Assembly: GCA_030348875.1 (NCBI GenBank)
Contig: JAUCEP010000002.1
Location: 2,931,001-2,995,000 of the forward strand
Reading direction: 5' to 3'
Source of the DNA: Ureibacillus composti
GTDB lineage: Bacteria; Bacillota; Bacilli; Bacillales_A; Planococcaceae
DNA length: 64,000 nt
The notes under the pieces were generated by a model, which was not told the DNA's origin, did not search any database, and worked only from the letters and a program-made list of their open reading frames with translations. A program made the position numbers and the translations under genes. How positions within the stretch are numbered: position 1 is the first letter of the stretch; each line of letters opens with the position of its first letter. Shown in pieces: positions 25,382 to 33,982 of the stretch.

Positions 25382-26689
25382 CTAACGTGTAGAATATTTA
25401 CCTTCTGTTGTAGCAGCCATCGACACTTTTGCTTCTTCTATAGCCATTTGTTCTGGATAACCATAGCTACCGTGTTCACTTATGTCTAAGCCCATGATTT
25501 CTTCTTCTTCTGTTACACGTAAACCACCCATAACTTTATCCATAATTTTAAGGATGATGAATGCAACGACAAATGCGTAAGCTCCTGATGCTACAACACC
25601 TAATGCTTGCACTCCTAATTGTTCAAAGCCACCACCATAGAATAATCCCGCTTGACCCCATTCAATATCTGTTGAAAGAGCTGGTAGAGCAAATAAACCA
25701 TTTGAAAGTGTACCCCAAACACCTACTGTACCATGAACTGATAATGCTGCAATTGGATCATCCAGTTTCGCTTTATCGAATAATTTCATACTAAACACAA
25801 CCATTATACCACCAACAAGACCGATAACTACTGCAGCCCAAGGAGCTACGAATCCACAAGATGCTGTTATGGCAACTAGACCAGCAAGTGCACCATTTAA
25901 TGTTGTCGGAACATCCGCTTTACCTGTTACAGCCCAAGCTGTAAACATTGCAGCAATTGCACCAGCCGCTGCTGCTAATTGTGTATTTAAGATCACGAAA
26001 CCTAAGAAACCATCAGCAACTCCGAATGTACTAGCACCATTGAATCCAAACCAACCAACCCAAAGAATTAGAACCCCTAATGAAGTATAAACTTGGTTAT
26101 GACCAGCTAAGTTATTTGATGAACCATCTTTATTATATTTACCAATACGAGGTTTTAAGATTATTGTTGCAGCTAAGGCAGCCATTGCTCCAGTTAAGTG
26201 AACTACTGTTGAACCTGCAAAGTCTTGTTTTCCGTGTTCTGCTAACCAGCCACCACCCCAAATCCAATGAGCCACTACAGGATAAATAAATGCGGAGAAT
26301 AATACTGCGAAGATTACGTAAACTGATAATTTTGCACGTTCAGCGAATCCACCGAACGCAATAGTTAATGATACAATTGCAAACATAACTTGGAACGAAA
26401 AATCAACTGCAGGAGTTAACCCTCCATCAGCTGGAGATGCATCTCCATAAAAGAAATTAGATAAACCAATAAATGCGTTCCCATCACCATAAATAAAACC
26501 ATATCCCACAGCCCAGAACACTAATGTACCAATTCCAGCTGTAAAAATTGTTTTACCAGCAATATGGCCGGCATTTTTCATTCTTGTGGAACCTGCTTCA
26601 AGTAAAATAAATCCACCTATCATAAAGAATACTAAAATTGCTCCAATCGCTACCCACAGGTTATCCATCAGCACAACAACAGCTTCCAT
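25382..26689 (-). CDS. amt: ammonium transporter
   Basis: A 435-residue Amt/MEP-family channel for ammonium/ammonia in the cytoplasmic membrane, with about eleven hydrophobic segments. Family motifs are FFMIGGFILLEAGSTR (first helix), DFAGSTVVHLTGAMAALAA (about 155-173) with the pore histidine partner region, WVGWFGFNG, and ALSVHGTVGVWGTL with the second pore histidine. The C-terminus ends with an extended cytoplasmic tail. Start at 26689 follows GGGGAGA. Three GlnR/TnrA boxes lie upstream, so it should be induced in nitrogen limitation. Unlike B. subtilis nrgAB, no PII gene follows it. Confidence 0.95.
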   Translation of the reverse strand: MEAVVVLMDNLWVAIGAILVFFMIGGFILLEAGSTRMKNAGHIAGKTIFTAGIGTLVFWAVGYGFIYGDGNAFIGLSNFFYGDASPADGGLTPAVDFSFQVMFAIVSLTIAFGGFAERAKLSVYVIFAVLFSAFIYPVVAHWIWGGGWLAEHGKQDFAGSTVVHLTGAMAALAATIILKPRIGKYNKDGSSNNLAGHNQVYTSLGVLILWVGWFGFNGASTFGVADGFLGFVILNTQLAAAAGAIAAMFTAWAVTGKADVPTTLNGALAGLVAITASCGFVAPWAAVVIGLVGGIMVVFSMKLFDKAKLDDPIAALSVHGTVGVWGTLSNGLFALPALSTDIEWGQAGLFYGGGFEQLGVQALGVVASGAYAFVVAFIILKIMDKVMGGLRVTEEEEIMGLDISEHGSYGYPEQMAIEEAKVSMAATTEGKYSTR

Positions 26690-26745
26690 ATTAACACTCT
26701 CCCCTTTTTCAATTTCTCTTCATGTGACATTATATATTTATATTA

Positions 26746-26762
26746 TGTTAGCAAATGTAACA
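26746..26762. promoter_or_regulatory. GlnR/TnrA box 1 upstream of amt
   Basis: TGTTAGCAAATGTAACA matches the 17-bp consensus TGTNANAWWWTMTNACA on the minus strand at 16 of 17 positions. It lies 57 bases upstream of the amt start, close to the possible -10 TATAAT (minus strand, 26734-26729). Confidence 0.75.
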
Positions 26763-26835
26763 TGAATTACTTTAAATTTATTGTAACTGATATTCAACAG
26801 ATGTCAATATAGTTTTCAGACCTTTTTGAAAATCA

Positions 26836-26852
26836 TGTTAAAAAATATTACA
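26836..26852. promoter_or_regulatory. GlnR/TnrA box 2 upstream of amt
   Basis: TGTTAAAAAATATTACA matches TGTNANAWWWTMTNACA at all 17 positions. A TATATT -10 on the minus strand at 26811-26806 would put this box about 45 bases upstream of the start point, near the -49/-50 distance known for TnrA activation in B. subtilis. Confidence 0.85.
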
Positions 26853-26970
26853 TATGATTAAATAACTGCTTATTACAAGTACATCCGTGATTATTTAAAA
26901 ATTGATCCCCAATTAAAATGTTGGAAATCAACGTACTTAAATGCTAGGTCACAGCACGGAAAACACTTTA

Positions 26971-26987
26971 TGTTACATAACATGACA
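26971..26987. promoter_or_regulatory. GlnR/TnrA box 3 upstream of amt
   Basis: TGTTACATAACATGACA matches the consensus at 16 of 17 positions. It lies 282 bases upstream of amt, in the interval that separates amt from the upstream LysM/3D gene's terminator. Confidence 0.7.
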
Positions 26988-27031
26988 TATGCAACTGGAA
27001 ATAAAATTAAATAAAAACACAGAAAAAAATT

Positions 27032-27069
27032 AAAAAGGGTGCACCACATATTAAAACGCGGCGCAACCC
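27032..27069 (-). terminator. terminator of the LysM/3D gene
   Basis: On the minus strand GGGTTGCGCC pairs with GGTGCACCC, imperfectly, and is followed by TTTTTAATTTTT. It is 15 bases after the stop at 27084. Confidence 0.7.
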
Positions 27070-27083
27070 ATAAATAACTTTCA

Positions 27084-27860
27084 TTAATTTAGTATTTTTA
27101 ACTTCACTTGTTTTCTACCCCATTGAATAGCTTGGTCATAAGAAGGAATAAATACATCGATTCTATGGCCTTTGATTGCCCCACCAGTATCTCCTGCAAT
27201 GGCTTCACCATACCCTTCCACCCAAACTTTTGTACCTAACGGAATAACATTCGGATCTACCGCAATTACCTTTTCATTAGGGTTTGCTCGCAAATCAATT
27301 CCATACGCTGTAGTACCAGAACATCCTGGACAGTAGGCTGTATAGGCTGTAGCAGTTACCATTATTTCTCTACCATCTGGTTCATCACCAGAACTTAAAG
27401 TCACTGTCGGTTGATTGTTCCCTTCATCAACTTTTTTAGAAGATGTGGGCGCAATAGGTGTTGTCGATGCAACAATTGCTTTTGGTTCTGGTATATTACG
27501 TTTTGTTTCTCCTTTAACCCCTTCACCATTACGAACAATCAATTCTTCCCCTGGTCGAATTGTATAATCCGATAAACCATTCCAATCCATAAGAGTATTT
27601 AAAGAAACATTATATTTTAAAGCAATACGATAAAGATTATCACCTGTTTCTACTTTATAAGTTTGTGGAGTTGACAGATTGGAGAATACCACCTCACGAG
27701 ATAACACATCATCAAATAATTCATCTAACACACTTTCAATAAAATATGTTTGATTTTCTTCACCTGTATCTGTAGCAACCGGCCCTACTTCCATGGCACT
27801 TGCAACTGAGCTCATAGAAAATGCTATTAACAAAATCATAATTATCATTTTTATTTTCAT
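27084..27860 (-). CDS. secreted LysM + 3D-domain cell wall protein (YocH-like)
   Basis: A 258-residue exported protein. Signal peptide at residues 1-23 (MKIKMIIMILLIAFSM...ASA), a LysM peptidoglycan-binding domain at about 66-110 (YKVETGDNLYRIALKYNVSL), a linker rich in Ser/Thr/Pro, and a C-terminal 3D domain at about 165-258 with the three conserved aspartates: GIDLRA, VIAVDPNVIPLGTKVWV, AGDTGGAIKGHRIDVF. Only one LysM is present, whereas B. subtilis YocH has two. Such proteins cleave or remodel peptidoglycan in stationary phase or after muropeptide sensing. It is a single-gene unit. Confidence 0.88.
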   Translation of the reverse strand: MKIKMIIMILLIAFSMSSVASAMEVGPVATDTGEENQTYFIESVLDELFDDVLSREVVFSNLSTPQTYKVETGDNLYRIALKYNVSLNTLMDWNGLSDYTIRPGEELIVRNGEGVKGETKRNIPEPKAIVASTTPIAPTSSKKVDEGNNQPTVTLSSGDEPDGREIMVTATAYTAYCPGCSGTTAYGIDLRANPNEKVIAVDPNVIPLGTKVWVEGYGEAIAGDTGGAIKGHRIDVFIPSYDQAIQWGRKQVKLKILN

Positions 27861-28240
27861 AACTTAGTCCTCCCAATAAATTAATCTCTTAATTCCTTAA
27901 CTTGAGTACGACTAAGTTCTAGCCACCATCTTACAGATTTATACAGTTTGATATAAAACTGGAATAAAAATGTAATATTTGTAACATTTACAAATTAATT
28001 AGATTAGAAAATAGAATATCTTAATCAAAAGCAACAAGAATCTTAGTGAAAATCAATTTATTACCTTAAAAATATAATAAGAAAACTCTTTACTCTTATA
28101 AGTAATCTTATAAGCATGCTAGGTTAATCGAAAATATTCCGTTACACGAAATTGATTTGCTTAGTTTGTCTAATTTTCAATACCCGACAAAACAGAGGAG
28201 TAAAATAAAAGAGGAACAACAACATTGGAGGCGCATTAAA
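27861..28240. other. 380-base divergent intergenic region
   Basis: AT-rich spacer between the LysM/3D gene and the 62-residue gene. A tandem pair of the 8-bp palindrome CTTATAAG (28095-28102 and 28107-28114) is the only clear structure. No riboswitch motif (for example the c-di-AMP type often found before wall-hydrolase genes) was recognised. Confidence 0.45.
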
Positions 28241-28429
28241 ATGGCAAAAACTGCTTCGGACATTAAACATGATATTATTTTCGATTTACTCGTAAATATT
28301 CTGAAAGAACGAGGCATTATAAGTGAAAGAGAGTTAACTGAACGCTTCAATAATACTGTAAATCTTTCAAAAAATTTGGATGAAGTTACAAAACAACAAG
28401 TCCTAGAAGATTTTATACAACATCATTAA
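28241..28429 (+). CDS. small protein of unknown function, 62 residues
   Basis: MAKTASDIKHDIIFDLLVNI starts at ATG 28241, preceded at ideal distance by TTGGAGGCG. The frame runs upstream to 28157, but the good ribosome binding site decides the start. The sequence is helical and charged, without signal peptide or membrane segment, and ends QQVLEDFIQHH. The layout (ILKERGIISERELTERFN) resembles a helix-turn-helix-like or subunit-docking segment, but I do not recognise a family. A strong terminator follows within 20 bases, so it is probably a real single-gene transcript. Confidence 0.7.
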   Translation: MAKTASDIKHDIIFDLLVNILKERGIISERELTERFNNTVNLSKNLDEVTKQQVLEDFIQHH

Positions 28430-28445
28430 TATTATTTCATTACCA

Positions 28446-28475
28446 GCACACCGTCACAAACGGTGTGTTTTTTTA
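28446..28475 (+). terminator. terminator of the 62-residue gene
   Basis: CACACCGT (28447-28454) pairs with ACGGTGTG and is followed by TTTTTTT. Confidence 0.85.
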
Positions 28476-28515
28476 GATCCAGTTTTGATAACACAATTTC
28501 TAAATTACATAATAA

Positions 28516-28564
28516 AAACAATCTCGAAAGGGGCTAACCAACCCAAAACCTAACGAGATTGTTT
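28516..28564. terminator. terminator of the peptide transporter operon
   Basis: AAACAATCTCG (28516-28526) pairs with CGAGATTGTTT (28554-28564) around a 27-base loop. A-rich and T-rich sequence flanks both sides; on the minus strand it closes the operon ending at 28603. Confidence 0.6.
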
Positions 28565-28602
28565 CTATTTTCATATTGTTCTCAATAACGCAAAATTATA
28601 CA

Positions 28603-29427
28603 TTAAGCCTTAGAGCGAGGGTCCATAATATCGCGAATCGCATTGCTAAGCATATATAATCCTAGTACCAAGATGGTGATTGCTCCACCTGGTGCGTACG
28701 TGTACCACGGTGAACCAATTAGATATGCTTGAGCATCTTTTAGCATTCTTCCCCAACTAGGATCAGGTGGTTGTACCCCTAATCCTAAATAACTTAAAGC
28801 AGCTTCTGCTAACATCGCAATTGCAAATGCAATGGACGCTGCCACAATAATTTGAGAAGATACATTCGGTAAGATATGTTTAAACATAATTTTTAATGGC
28901 TTTACGCCTATCAGCCTTGCCGCCATCACATATTCTGCTTCTTTATGTTGAACGAAACCACTACGCGCAACACGTGCAATATTCGGAATTGCAATAATAC
29001 CAAGTGCAATTGACGTGTTAACGATTCCAGGACCAAATACCGCAACTAGCATTAATGCTAAAATAATCCCAGGGAATGCCATGAGCGCATCCATTAAACG
29101 CATAAACAATTCGTCAACCCAACCACCTATAAACCCAGCGATTCCACCAATAGTTACTCCAAATACAACACCTATAATAACCGTCAGAAGCCCCACAATA
29201 AAGGCCGTTTGACTACCAACTAAAATTCTACTGAAAATATCGCGACCAAATTCATCTGTCCCAAAAATATGTTCAGTGTTCGGTGCTTTTAGCTTGTTCG
29301 GGATATCCATGGCGGTTACGTCGTATGGCGTATAGAAGAAACTGACAATCATCATCAGAAAGAATCCAAATATAATGATAGAACCAACTACAAGATTGAT
29401 ATTTTTTGCATATCGTTTCATTCTCAA
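28603..29427 (-). CDS. peptide ABC transporter permease, DppC/OppC type
   Basis: A 274-residue inner-membrane subunit of a dipeptide/oligopeptide importer. It has the OppC N-terminal domain (one hydrophobic segment at about 12-32) followed by PNTEHIFGTDEFGRDIFSRI, the family hallmark, then five further segments and the EAALSYLGLGVQPPDPSWGRML block that includes the ATPase-contact loop region. It is the last gene of the unit and begins 6 bases from dppB. The likely cargo is peptide-like, discussed with the embedded peptidase. Confidence 0.9.
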   Translation of the reverse strand: MRMKRYAKNINLVVGSIIIFGFFLMMIVSFFYTPYDVTAMDIPNKLKAPNTEHIFGTDEFGRDIFSRILVGSQTAFIVGLLTVIIGVVFGVTIGGIAGFIGGWVDELFMRLMDALMAFPGIILALMLVAVFGPGIVNTSIALGIIAIPNIARVARSGFVQHKEAEYVMAARLIGVKPLKIMFKHILPNVSSQIIVAASIAFAIAMLAEAALSYLGLGVQPPDPSWGRMLKDAQAYLIGSPWYTYAPGGAITILVLGLYMLSNAIRDIMDPRSKA

Positions 29428-29433
29428 CGCCTC

Positions 29434-30375
29434 CTAACGTAACCGAATTCGTGGATCAATAACTGAATATAAAATATCCACCACAAAGTTAATAAATACG
29501 ACTGTCACTGTGATATACATAACAATTCCTTGAACTAACGGGAAATCACGATAACTAATCGATGTAATTAGTAATTGCCCTACCCCAGGTAAAGCAAAAA
29601 CTTGCTCTACAATAATTGTACCAGCAACCACTTCTGCCGTAATGAGCCCGAAAATTGTTAGAATAGGAATCATCGAATTTTTTAAAATGTGTTTGTACAT
29701 GACAATTTTTTCAGGTAACCCTTTACTTCGAATTGTTCGAACATAATCTAATTGCATTTGTTCTAAAATAGACGTTCTCACGTAACGAAACTTTACTGCA
29801 ATCTGCGGAATTGCAATCGTTAAAGCTGGTAAAACAAGCGTACTAAGCGCCCCTGCAATACTTTCTGACCAAGGAACATAACCATTAATTTTGAAGAAAT
29901 CAAAATTCATCCCAATATAAATAATTAGTATCATCCCGAGCCAGAAAGAAGGAATTGCCATTCCTAACTGAGTTGCAGAAGATAACAACACATCACTTAA
30001 TTTGTTTTGTCTTTTTGCTACAAATATTCCAAGTGGTAATGCAACAAACAACACAATCACCAGTGCAAGACTTGCAACAGAAAGGGTTACAGGTAAACGA
30101 TCCATTAATAGATCACTTACAGGCATGGAGAATCGAATCGAATTCCCCAAATCACCTGTAAATAGTCCTTGAACCCACTCCATATATTGTTCGTGTAATG
30201 GACGGTCTAAACCAAGCTCTTTTCGCAAACTTTCAATTTGCACCTCATCCGCCTCTGTCCCAAGCATTGTTTTGACTGGGTCACCTGGTAATATTTGAAA
30301 TACTCCAAACGTTATAATCGATACAAGCGCCACTGTGACGATAAATAATACGAGTCGACGAAAGATATATAGCAT
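29434..30375 (-). CDS. peptide ABC transporter permease, DppB/OppB type
   Basis: A 313-residue permease with six hydrophobic segments. It shows the OppB N-terminus MLYIFRRLVLFIVTVALVSI, ILPGDPVKTMLG, LGLDRPLHEQYMEWVQGLFTGDLGNS and the C-terminal VEQVFALPGVGQLLITSI and DFPLVQGIVM blocks. It pairs with the OppC-type permease that follows directly. The solute-binding protein gene is 17 bases upstream. Confidence 0.9.
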   Translation of the reverse strand: MLYIFRRLVLFIVTVALVSIITFGVFQILPGDPVKTMLGTEADEVQIESLRKELGLDRPLHEQYMEWVQGLFTGDLGNSIRFSMPVSDLLMDRLPVTLSVASLALVIVLFVALPLGIFVAKRQNKLSDVLLSSATQLGMAIPSFWLGMILIIYIGMNFDFFKINGYVPWSESIAGALSTLVLPALTIAIPQIAVKFRYVRTSILEQMQLDYVRTIRSKGLPEKIVMYKHILKNSMIPILTIFGLITAEVVAGTIIVEQVFALPGVGQLLITSISYRDFPLVQGIVMYITVTVVFINFVVDILYSVIDPRIRLR

Positions 30376-30391
30376 TTAACCATCCCTTTAA

Positions 30392-31951
30392 CTAGTTAAA
30401 TTTTACTTCTTTCATATCATGGAACCAGAATGGATAGCTCTTCAGCCCCGTAATATTTTTCTTAGAACCCCATAAAATTTCATAATCTGCAATGTAAACA
30501 GCTGTAGCTTGTTCAGTTAAAATTTCTTGTGCGCGTTGATAGTATTCAATTTGTTTCTCACGGTCAGTTTCTTTTAAAACATCAGCCATCACTTGGTCAT
30601 ATTCATCATTTTTAAATCTAAAGAAGTTTTCATTATCATTAGTTGAAATATAGTCATTTAATATTTCATAAGCAGATGGTCTACCCGTTAAGTCAATTGT
30701 TGTCATTTCATAATCACGGCCGAAGTATACGCGCTCTAACCAAATGCCCCACTCTACCGTTTCAATTTCCACATCAATGCCAATTTGTTTTAGGTTTTCA
30801 ACCGCGATTTGTGCAATGTTTGGATACATATCGTTGTGTGATGAAACTGTAATTTTCGTTTTGAAACCATCTGGATAACCAGCCTCAGCTAATAATTTTT
30901 TTGCTTTTTCAACATCAAACGAATAAACATCTTGTAACCCATCTAAATAGTAATCACCCATCGCCGGACTCATATTTGACCCTTGTGGTGTTGCATAACC
31001 TGAGAATATCGAATCAATTATATCTTGCTTACTAATTGCCATGTTGATTGCTTGACGTACTTTTAGATTATTAAAAGGCTCTTTCTCTTCGTTAAATGTA
31101 ATAATTAATGAAGAGTTATTGTTTTGATGTGAAATGTTAAAGCTACCTTCAACCTCTGCAACTCGGTGACCAGGGACCCCTGTTAAATCAACTTCACCTG
31201 CTAATAGATTCATAACTGCAGCTTGGTCATCCGATTGGTAGACGAATGTTACTTTATCTAAATAAGGTAAACCTTCTTGCCAGTATTCTTCATTTTTCTT
31301 CAACTCAAGATTTGTACCTGGAGAGTATTTTGCAAAGGCAAAAGGCCCTGTTCCAATTGGATTTTCATTATGTTTACCATCATTACTTTTTGGCAAGATC
31401 GCTGATTGTAATGCTGTTAATGAATAAAGGAAATTAGAGTTTGGTTCTTTTAATGTCATCACAAATGTCGTATCATCTGGTGCATCAATGGAAGCGACGT
31501 TATCAAAGTTCTTTGATAATTTTTCACCACTGTTTAATCCCATTAGTCGCTCAAATGTATATACTACGTCATCAGTTGTTAAAGGATCACCGTTATGGAA
31601 TTTAACACCTTGGCGAATTTTGAATGTATAAGTTAAACCGTCTTCAGACACTTCATAGCTCTCAGCAAGACCTTCTGTTAAAGAACCATCCGGTTGTGGT
31701 AAAAATAACCCTTCGAACATATTTAATATTTGTTGGAAAGAAAGCGAAGCTGTTGCACGATGCGGATCTAAGAAGTCTGGATCATCATTCACACGAACAC
31801 GGATTTCCTGTGGTCCTGCTGGTGTAGCTGTTGCTGTTTCTTTTTCCCCTTCATTTTCTGTGTTAGTTTCTGTTCCTTCTTCTGAACAAGCACTGATGAT
31901 AAACATAACGAATAGTAAAGCTAAAACGAGCCAATATTTACGTTTAAACAT
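30392..31951 (-). CDS. peptide ABC transporter solute-binding lipoprotein (DppA/OppA type)
   Basis: About 519 residues of SBP family 5. I start at ATG 31951, which gives MFKRKYWLVLALLFVMFIISACSEEG, a lipoprotein signal with lipobox ISAC and the lipidated Cys at 22; the longer frame upstream is not a signal peptide. Then follow LDPHRATASLSFQQILNMFEGLF and GLTYTFKIRQGVKFHNGDPLTTDDVVYTFER segments typical of the family. It is anchored outside the membrane and delivers peptides to the permeases encoded next. The preceding gene encodes a P1-family peptidase. Confidence 0.9.
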   Translation of the reverse strand: MFKRKYWLVLALLFVMFIISACSEEGTETNTENEGEKETATATPAGPQEIRVRVNDDPDFLDPHRATASLSFQQILNMFEGLFLPQPDGSLTEGLAESYEVSEDGLTYTFKIRQGVKFHNGDPLTTDDVVYTFERLMGLNSGEKLSKNFDNVASIDAPDDTTFVMTLKEPNSNFLYSLTALQSAILPKSNDGKHNENPIGTGPFAFAKYSPGTNLELKKNEEYWQEGLPYLDKVTFVYQSDDQAAVMNLLAGEVDLTGVPGHRVAEVEGSFNISHQNNNSSLIITFNEEKEPFNNLKVRQAINMAISKQDIIDSIFSGYATPQGSNMSPAMGDYYLDGLQDVYSFDVEKAKKLLAEAGYPDGFKTKITVSSHNDMYPNIAQIAVENLKQIGIDVEIETVEWGIWLERVYFGRDYEMTTIDLTGRPSAYEILNDYISTNDNENFFRFKNDEYDQVMADVLKETDREKQIEYYQRAQEILTEQATAVYIADYEILWGSKKNITGLKSYPFWFHDMKEVKFN

Positions 31952-31970
31952 ATAACCCACCCCTATTAGA

Positions 31971-32939
31971 TTATTTATTTTGGATACTAGAGTAACTTTC
32001 GATATTACCAACTTTTTCTGCATGTTTTACCGCACGAATTACTGCTGCTTCCATGACTTCTGCTGCAAGTGTTCCTAAGTAATCAACTGGATATGTTTTC
32101 GTGCCAGTACCTAATACAAAAATCGTATCCCCATCAAACATTGTGTGTACTGGATAAATCGTCCTTGCCAATGCATTTTGAGCCAGTCCTGCAATTTTCT
32201 TTGCTTCAGCTTTTGTTATTTTTGCATTCATGGCTACTGCTCCTATTGTTGTATTCGTGCCAATTGTGGCTACGGAAGATTGATTATTTTTTATAAACTC
32301 TACACAATCAATCATTTCTCCTGTTTGTGGATTCCTTGCTCCCGCCAAAATTGTATTTGTTTTTGGGTCACGAACATCCCCACTAGCATTTACAGCAACA
32401 ATTGCCCCTACAACTAAGTCATCCACTCCTTTAATAGATGAACTACCTAATCCACCCTTCATCCCAAATTCTAAGCCTGGAATCTTCCCAACTAAAGCTC
32501 CACAACCAACTCCGACATTTCCTTGTGGAAATTCCCCTTTTTTTGCACGTCTTGCAGCTTCATATCCCATTTTCATATCTGGCCTTACAGATGGATTTCC
32601 TACTACTAAATCAAAAATGACTGCACTTGGAACAATTGGAACTTTTGCAACTCCAACATCAAGCCCAATATTCTTTTCCTCCAAATATTTCATAACGCCT
32701 GAAGCAGCTTCTAAACCATAAGCACTGCCACCTGTTAAGCAAATTGCATGCACTTGTTGAACTGCGTTAATTGGGTCAAGTGCGTCTGTTTCTCTTGTTC
32801 CAGGTGCGGAACCGCGTACATCAACACCACAAACAGCACCATCTTCTGTTATCAGAACCGAGCACCCTGTAAGTGCAACCGGATCCTCACAATGTCCAAC
32901 CTTAATTCCTGGTACATCTGTAATATTGTCAAACTTCAT
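31971..32939 (-). CDS. P1/S58-family self-processing aminopeptidase (DmpA/NylC-like)
   Basis: A 322-residue Ntn-type hydrolase of the DmpA, BapA and NylC family, which act on N-terminal D- or beta-amino acids, amides or nylon oligomers. The autocleavage motif GTNTTIGAVAMNA is present, so the precursor should split between Asn229 and Thr230, freeing Thr230 as nucleophile. Other family blocks: ITDVPGIKVGH at the N-terminus, CLTGGSAYGLEAASGVM (about 67-83) and GVGCGALVGK. It has no signal peptide and lies inside the peptide transporter operon, between the ATPases and the binding protein, so it probably cleaves the imported peptide-like compound in the cytoplasm. B. subtilis dppA, an unrelated D-aminopeptidase in the dpp operon, is an analogy. 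Confidence 0.87.
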   Translation of the reverse strand: MKFDNITDVPGIKVGHCEDPVALTGCSVLITEDGAVCGVDVRGSAPGTRETDALDPINAVQQVHAICLTGGSAYGLEAASGVMKYLEEKNIGLDVGVAKVPIVPSAVIFDLVVGNPSVRPDMKMGYEAARRAKKGEFPQGNVGVGCGALVGKIPGLEFGMKGGLGSSSIKGVDDLVVGAIVAVNASGDVRDPKTNTILAGARNPQTGEMIDCVEFIKNNQSSVATIGTNTTIGAVAMNAKITKAEAKKIAGLAQNALARTIYPVHTMFDGDTIFVLGTGTKTYPVDYLGTLAAEVMEAAVIRAVKHAEKVGNIESYSSIQNK

Positions 32940-32953
32940 CTCTTCTTCACTTC

Positions 32954-33982
32954 CTAGCTTTCTACTAACTCTTTTTTCGTTTCACTAGTTTCAGAAGTTA
33001 CTTTACGTTCTGAATCATGGAGGAAGCAAGCAACTTGTTGATTGTCATTTACTACTTTAAGGAGTGGTCGTTCGTTTTTACATTTTTCCATTGCAAACGG
33101 GCACCTTGTATGGAATGCACAACCTACAGGTGGATTCGTATTACTTGGTAATTCACCCGATATCGGTATCTCCTCACGTTTTTCTTCAAAATTAACAACA
33201 GGTATTGCTGATAGAAGTGCCTTCGTATACGGATGCAAAGGATTTTCGTATAGCGACTCCTTCGTTGCAATTTCAACGATACGACCTAAATACATAACTG
33301 CTACACGATCACTTATGTGTTTAACAACACTTAAATCATGAGAAATAAATAAATAAGTTAGGTTAAACTCTTCCTGGAGATCCATCATTAAGTTTAAAAC
33401 TTGAGATTGAATTGATACGTCAAGCGCACTTACTGGTTCATCTGCAATGATGAATTTAGGATTAATGGACAGTGCTCTTGCAATTCCAATGCGCTGTCGT
33501 TGCCCACCAGAAAACTCATGTGGATACTTATTTAATGCCTCTTCAGATAATCCAACTTTCTGAATTAACTCTTTTACTCTATTTTTTCTCTCAGCTCTAG
33601 ATAATTTCATTTGGAGTTTAATTGGCTCTTCAATTATATTGCCAATTTTCATTCGCGGATTTAAGGAACCGAATGGATCCTGGAACACCATTTGCATTTG
33701 ATTTCGGAAAGATTGAAGTGTTTGCCCAGATAAATTTTCTAAATGATTGTCTTCAAAAATAATTGAGCCTTCTGTTGGTTTCACTAATTGAAGAATAGTA
33801 CGACCTAGCGTAGATTTCCCTGAACCAGACTCACCTACAATCCCTAATGTTTCACCTTTATAAATAGTTAGCGATACATCATCCACTGCTTTAAGATAGT
33901 TCTTTTTTCCAATCTTTGAACCTCTCGTTGGAAAATAAGTCTTAAGATTTTTAATTTCCAACAAAACCTCCTTATTAGACAA
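32954..33982 (-). CDS. peptide ABC transporter ATPase, OppF/DppF type
   Basis: An ABC ATPase with Walker A GESGSGKSTLG, signature LSGGQ-equivalent FSGGQRQRIGIARAL, Walker B IIADEPVSALD, and the oligopeptide-transporter C-terminal domain with cysteines GCAFHTRCPFAMEKC that may hold an iron-sulfur cluster or zinc. I prefer TTG 33982 (MSNKEVLLEIKNLK), spaced correctly behind GGAGGAGGTGG; this overlaps the end of the OppD gene by 8 bases. The longer frame upstream lies inside that gene. It pairs with the OppD-like ATPase. Confidence 0.88.
   Translation of the reverse strand: MSNKEVLLEIKNLKTYFPTRGSKIGKKNYLKAVDDVSLTIYKGETLGIVGESGSGKSTLGRTILQLVKPTEGSIIFEDNHLENLSGQTLQSFRNQMQMVFQDPFGSLNPRMKIGNIIEEPIKLQMKLSRAERKNRVKELIQKVGLSEEALNKYPHEFSGGQRQRIGIARALSINPKFIIADEPVSALDVSIQSQVLNLMMDLQEEFNLTYLFISHDLSVVKHISDRVAVMYLGRIVEIATKESLYENPLHPYTKALLSAIPVVNFEEKREEIPISGELPSNTNPPVGCAFHTRCPFAMEKCKNERPLLKVVNDNQQVACFLHDSERKVTSETSETKKELVES

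Noticed and set aside
27861-28240. c-di-AMP (ydaO-type) riboswitch before the LysM/3D gene
   Set aside because: Such switches precede some wall-hydrolase genes, but the conserved core was not found in this AT-rich spacer.
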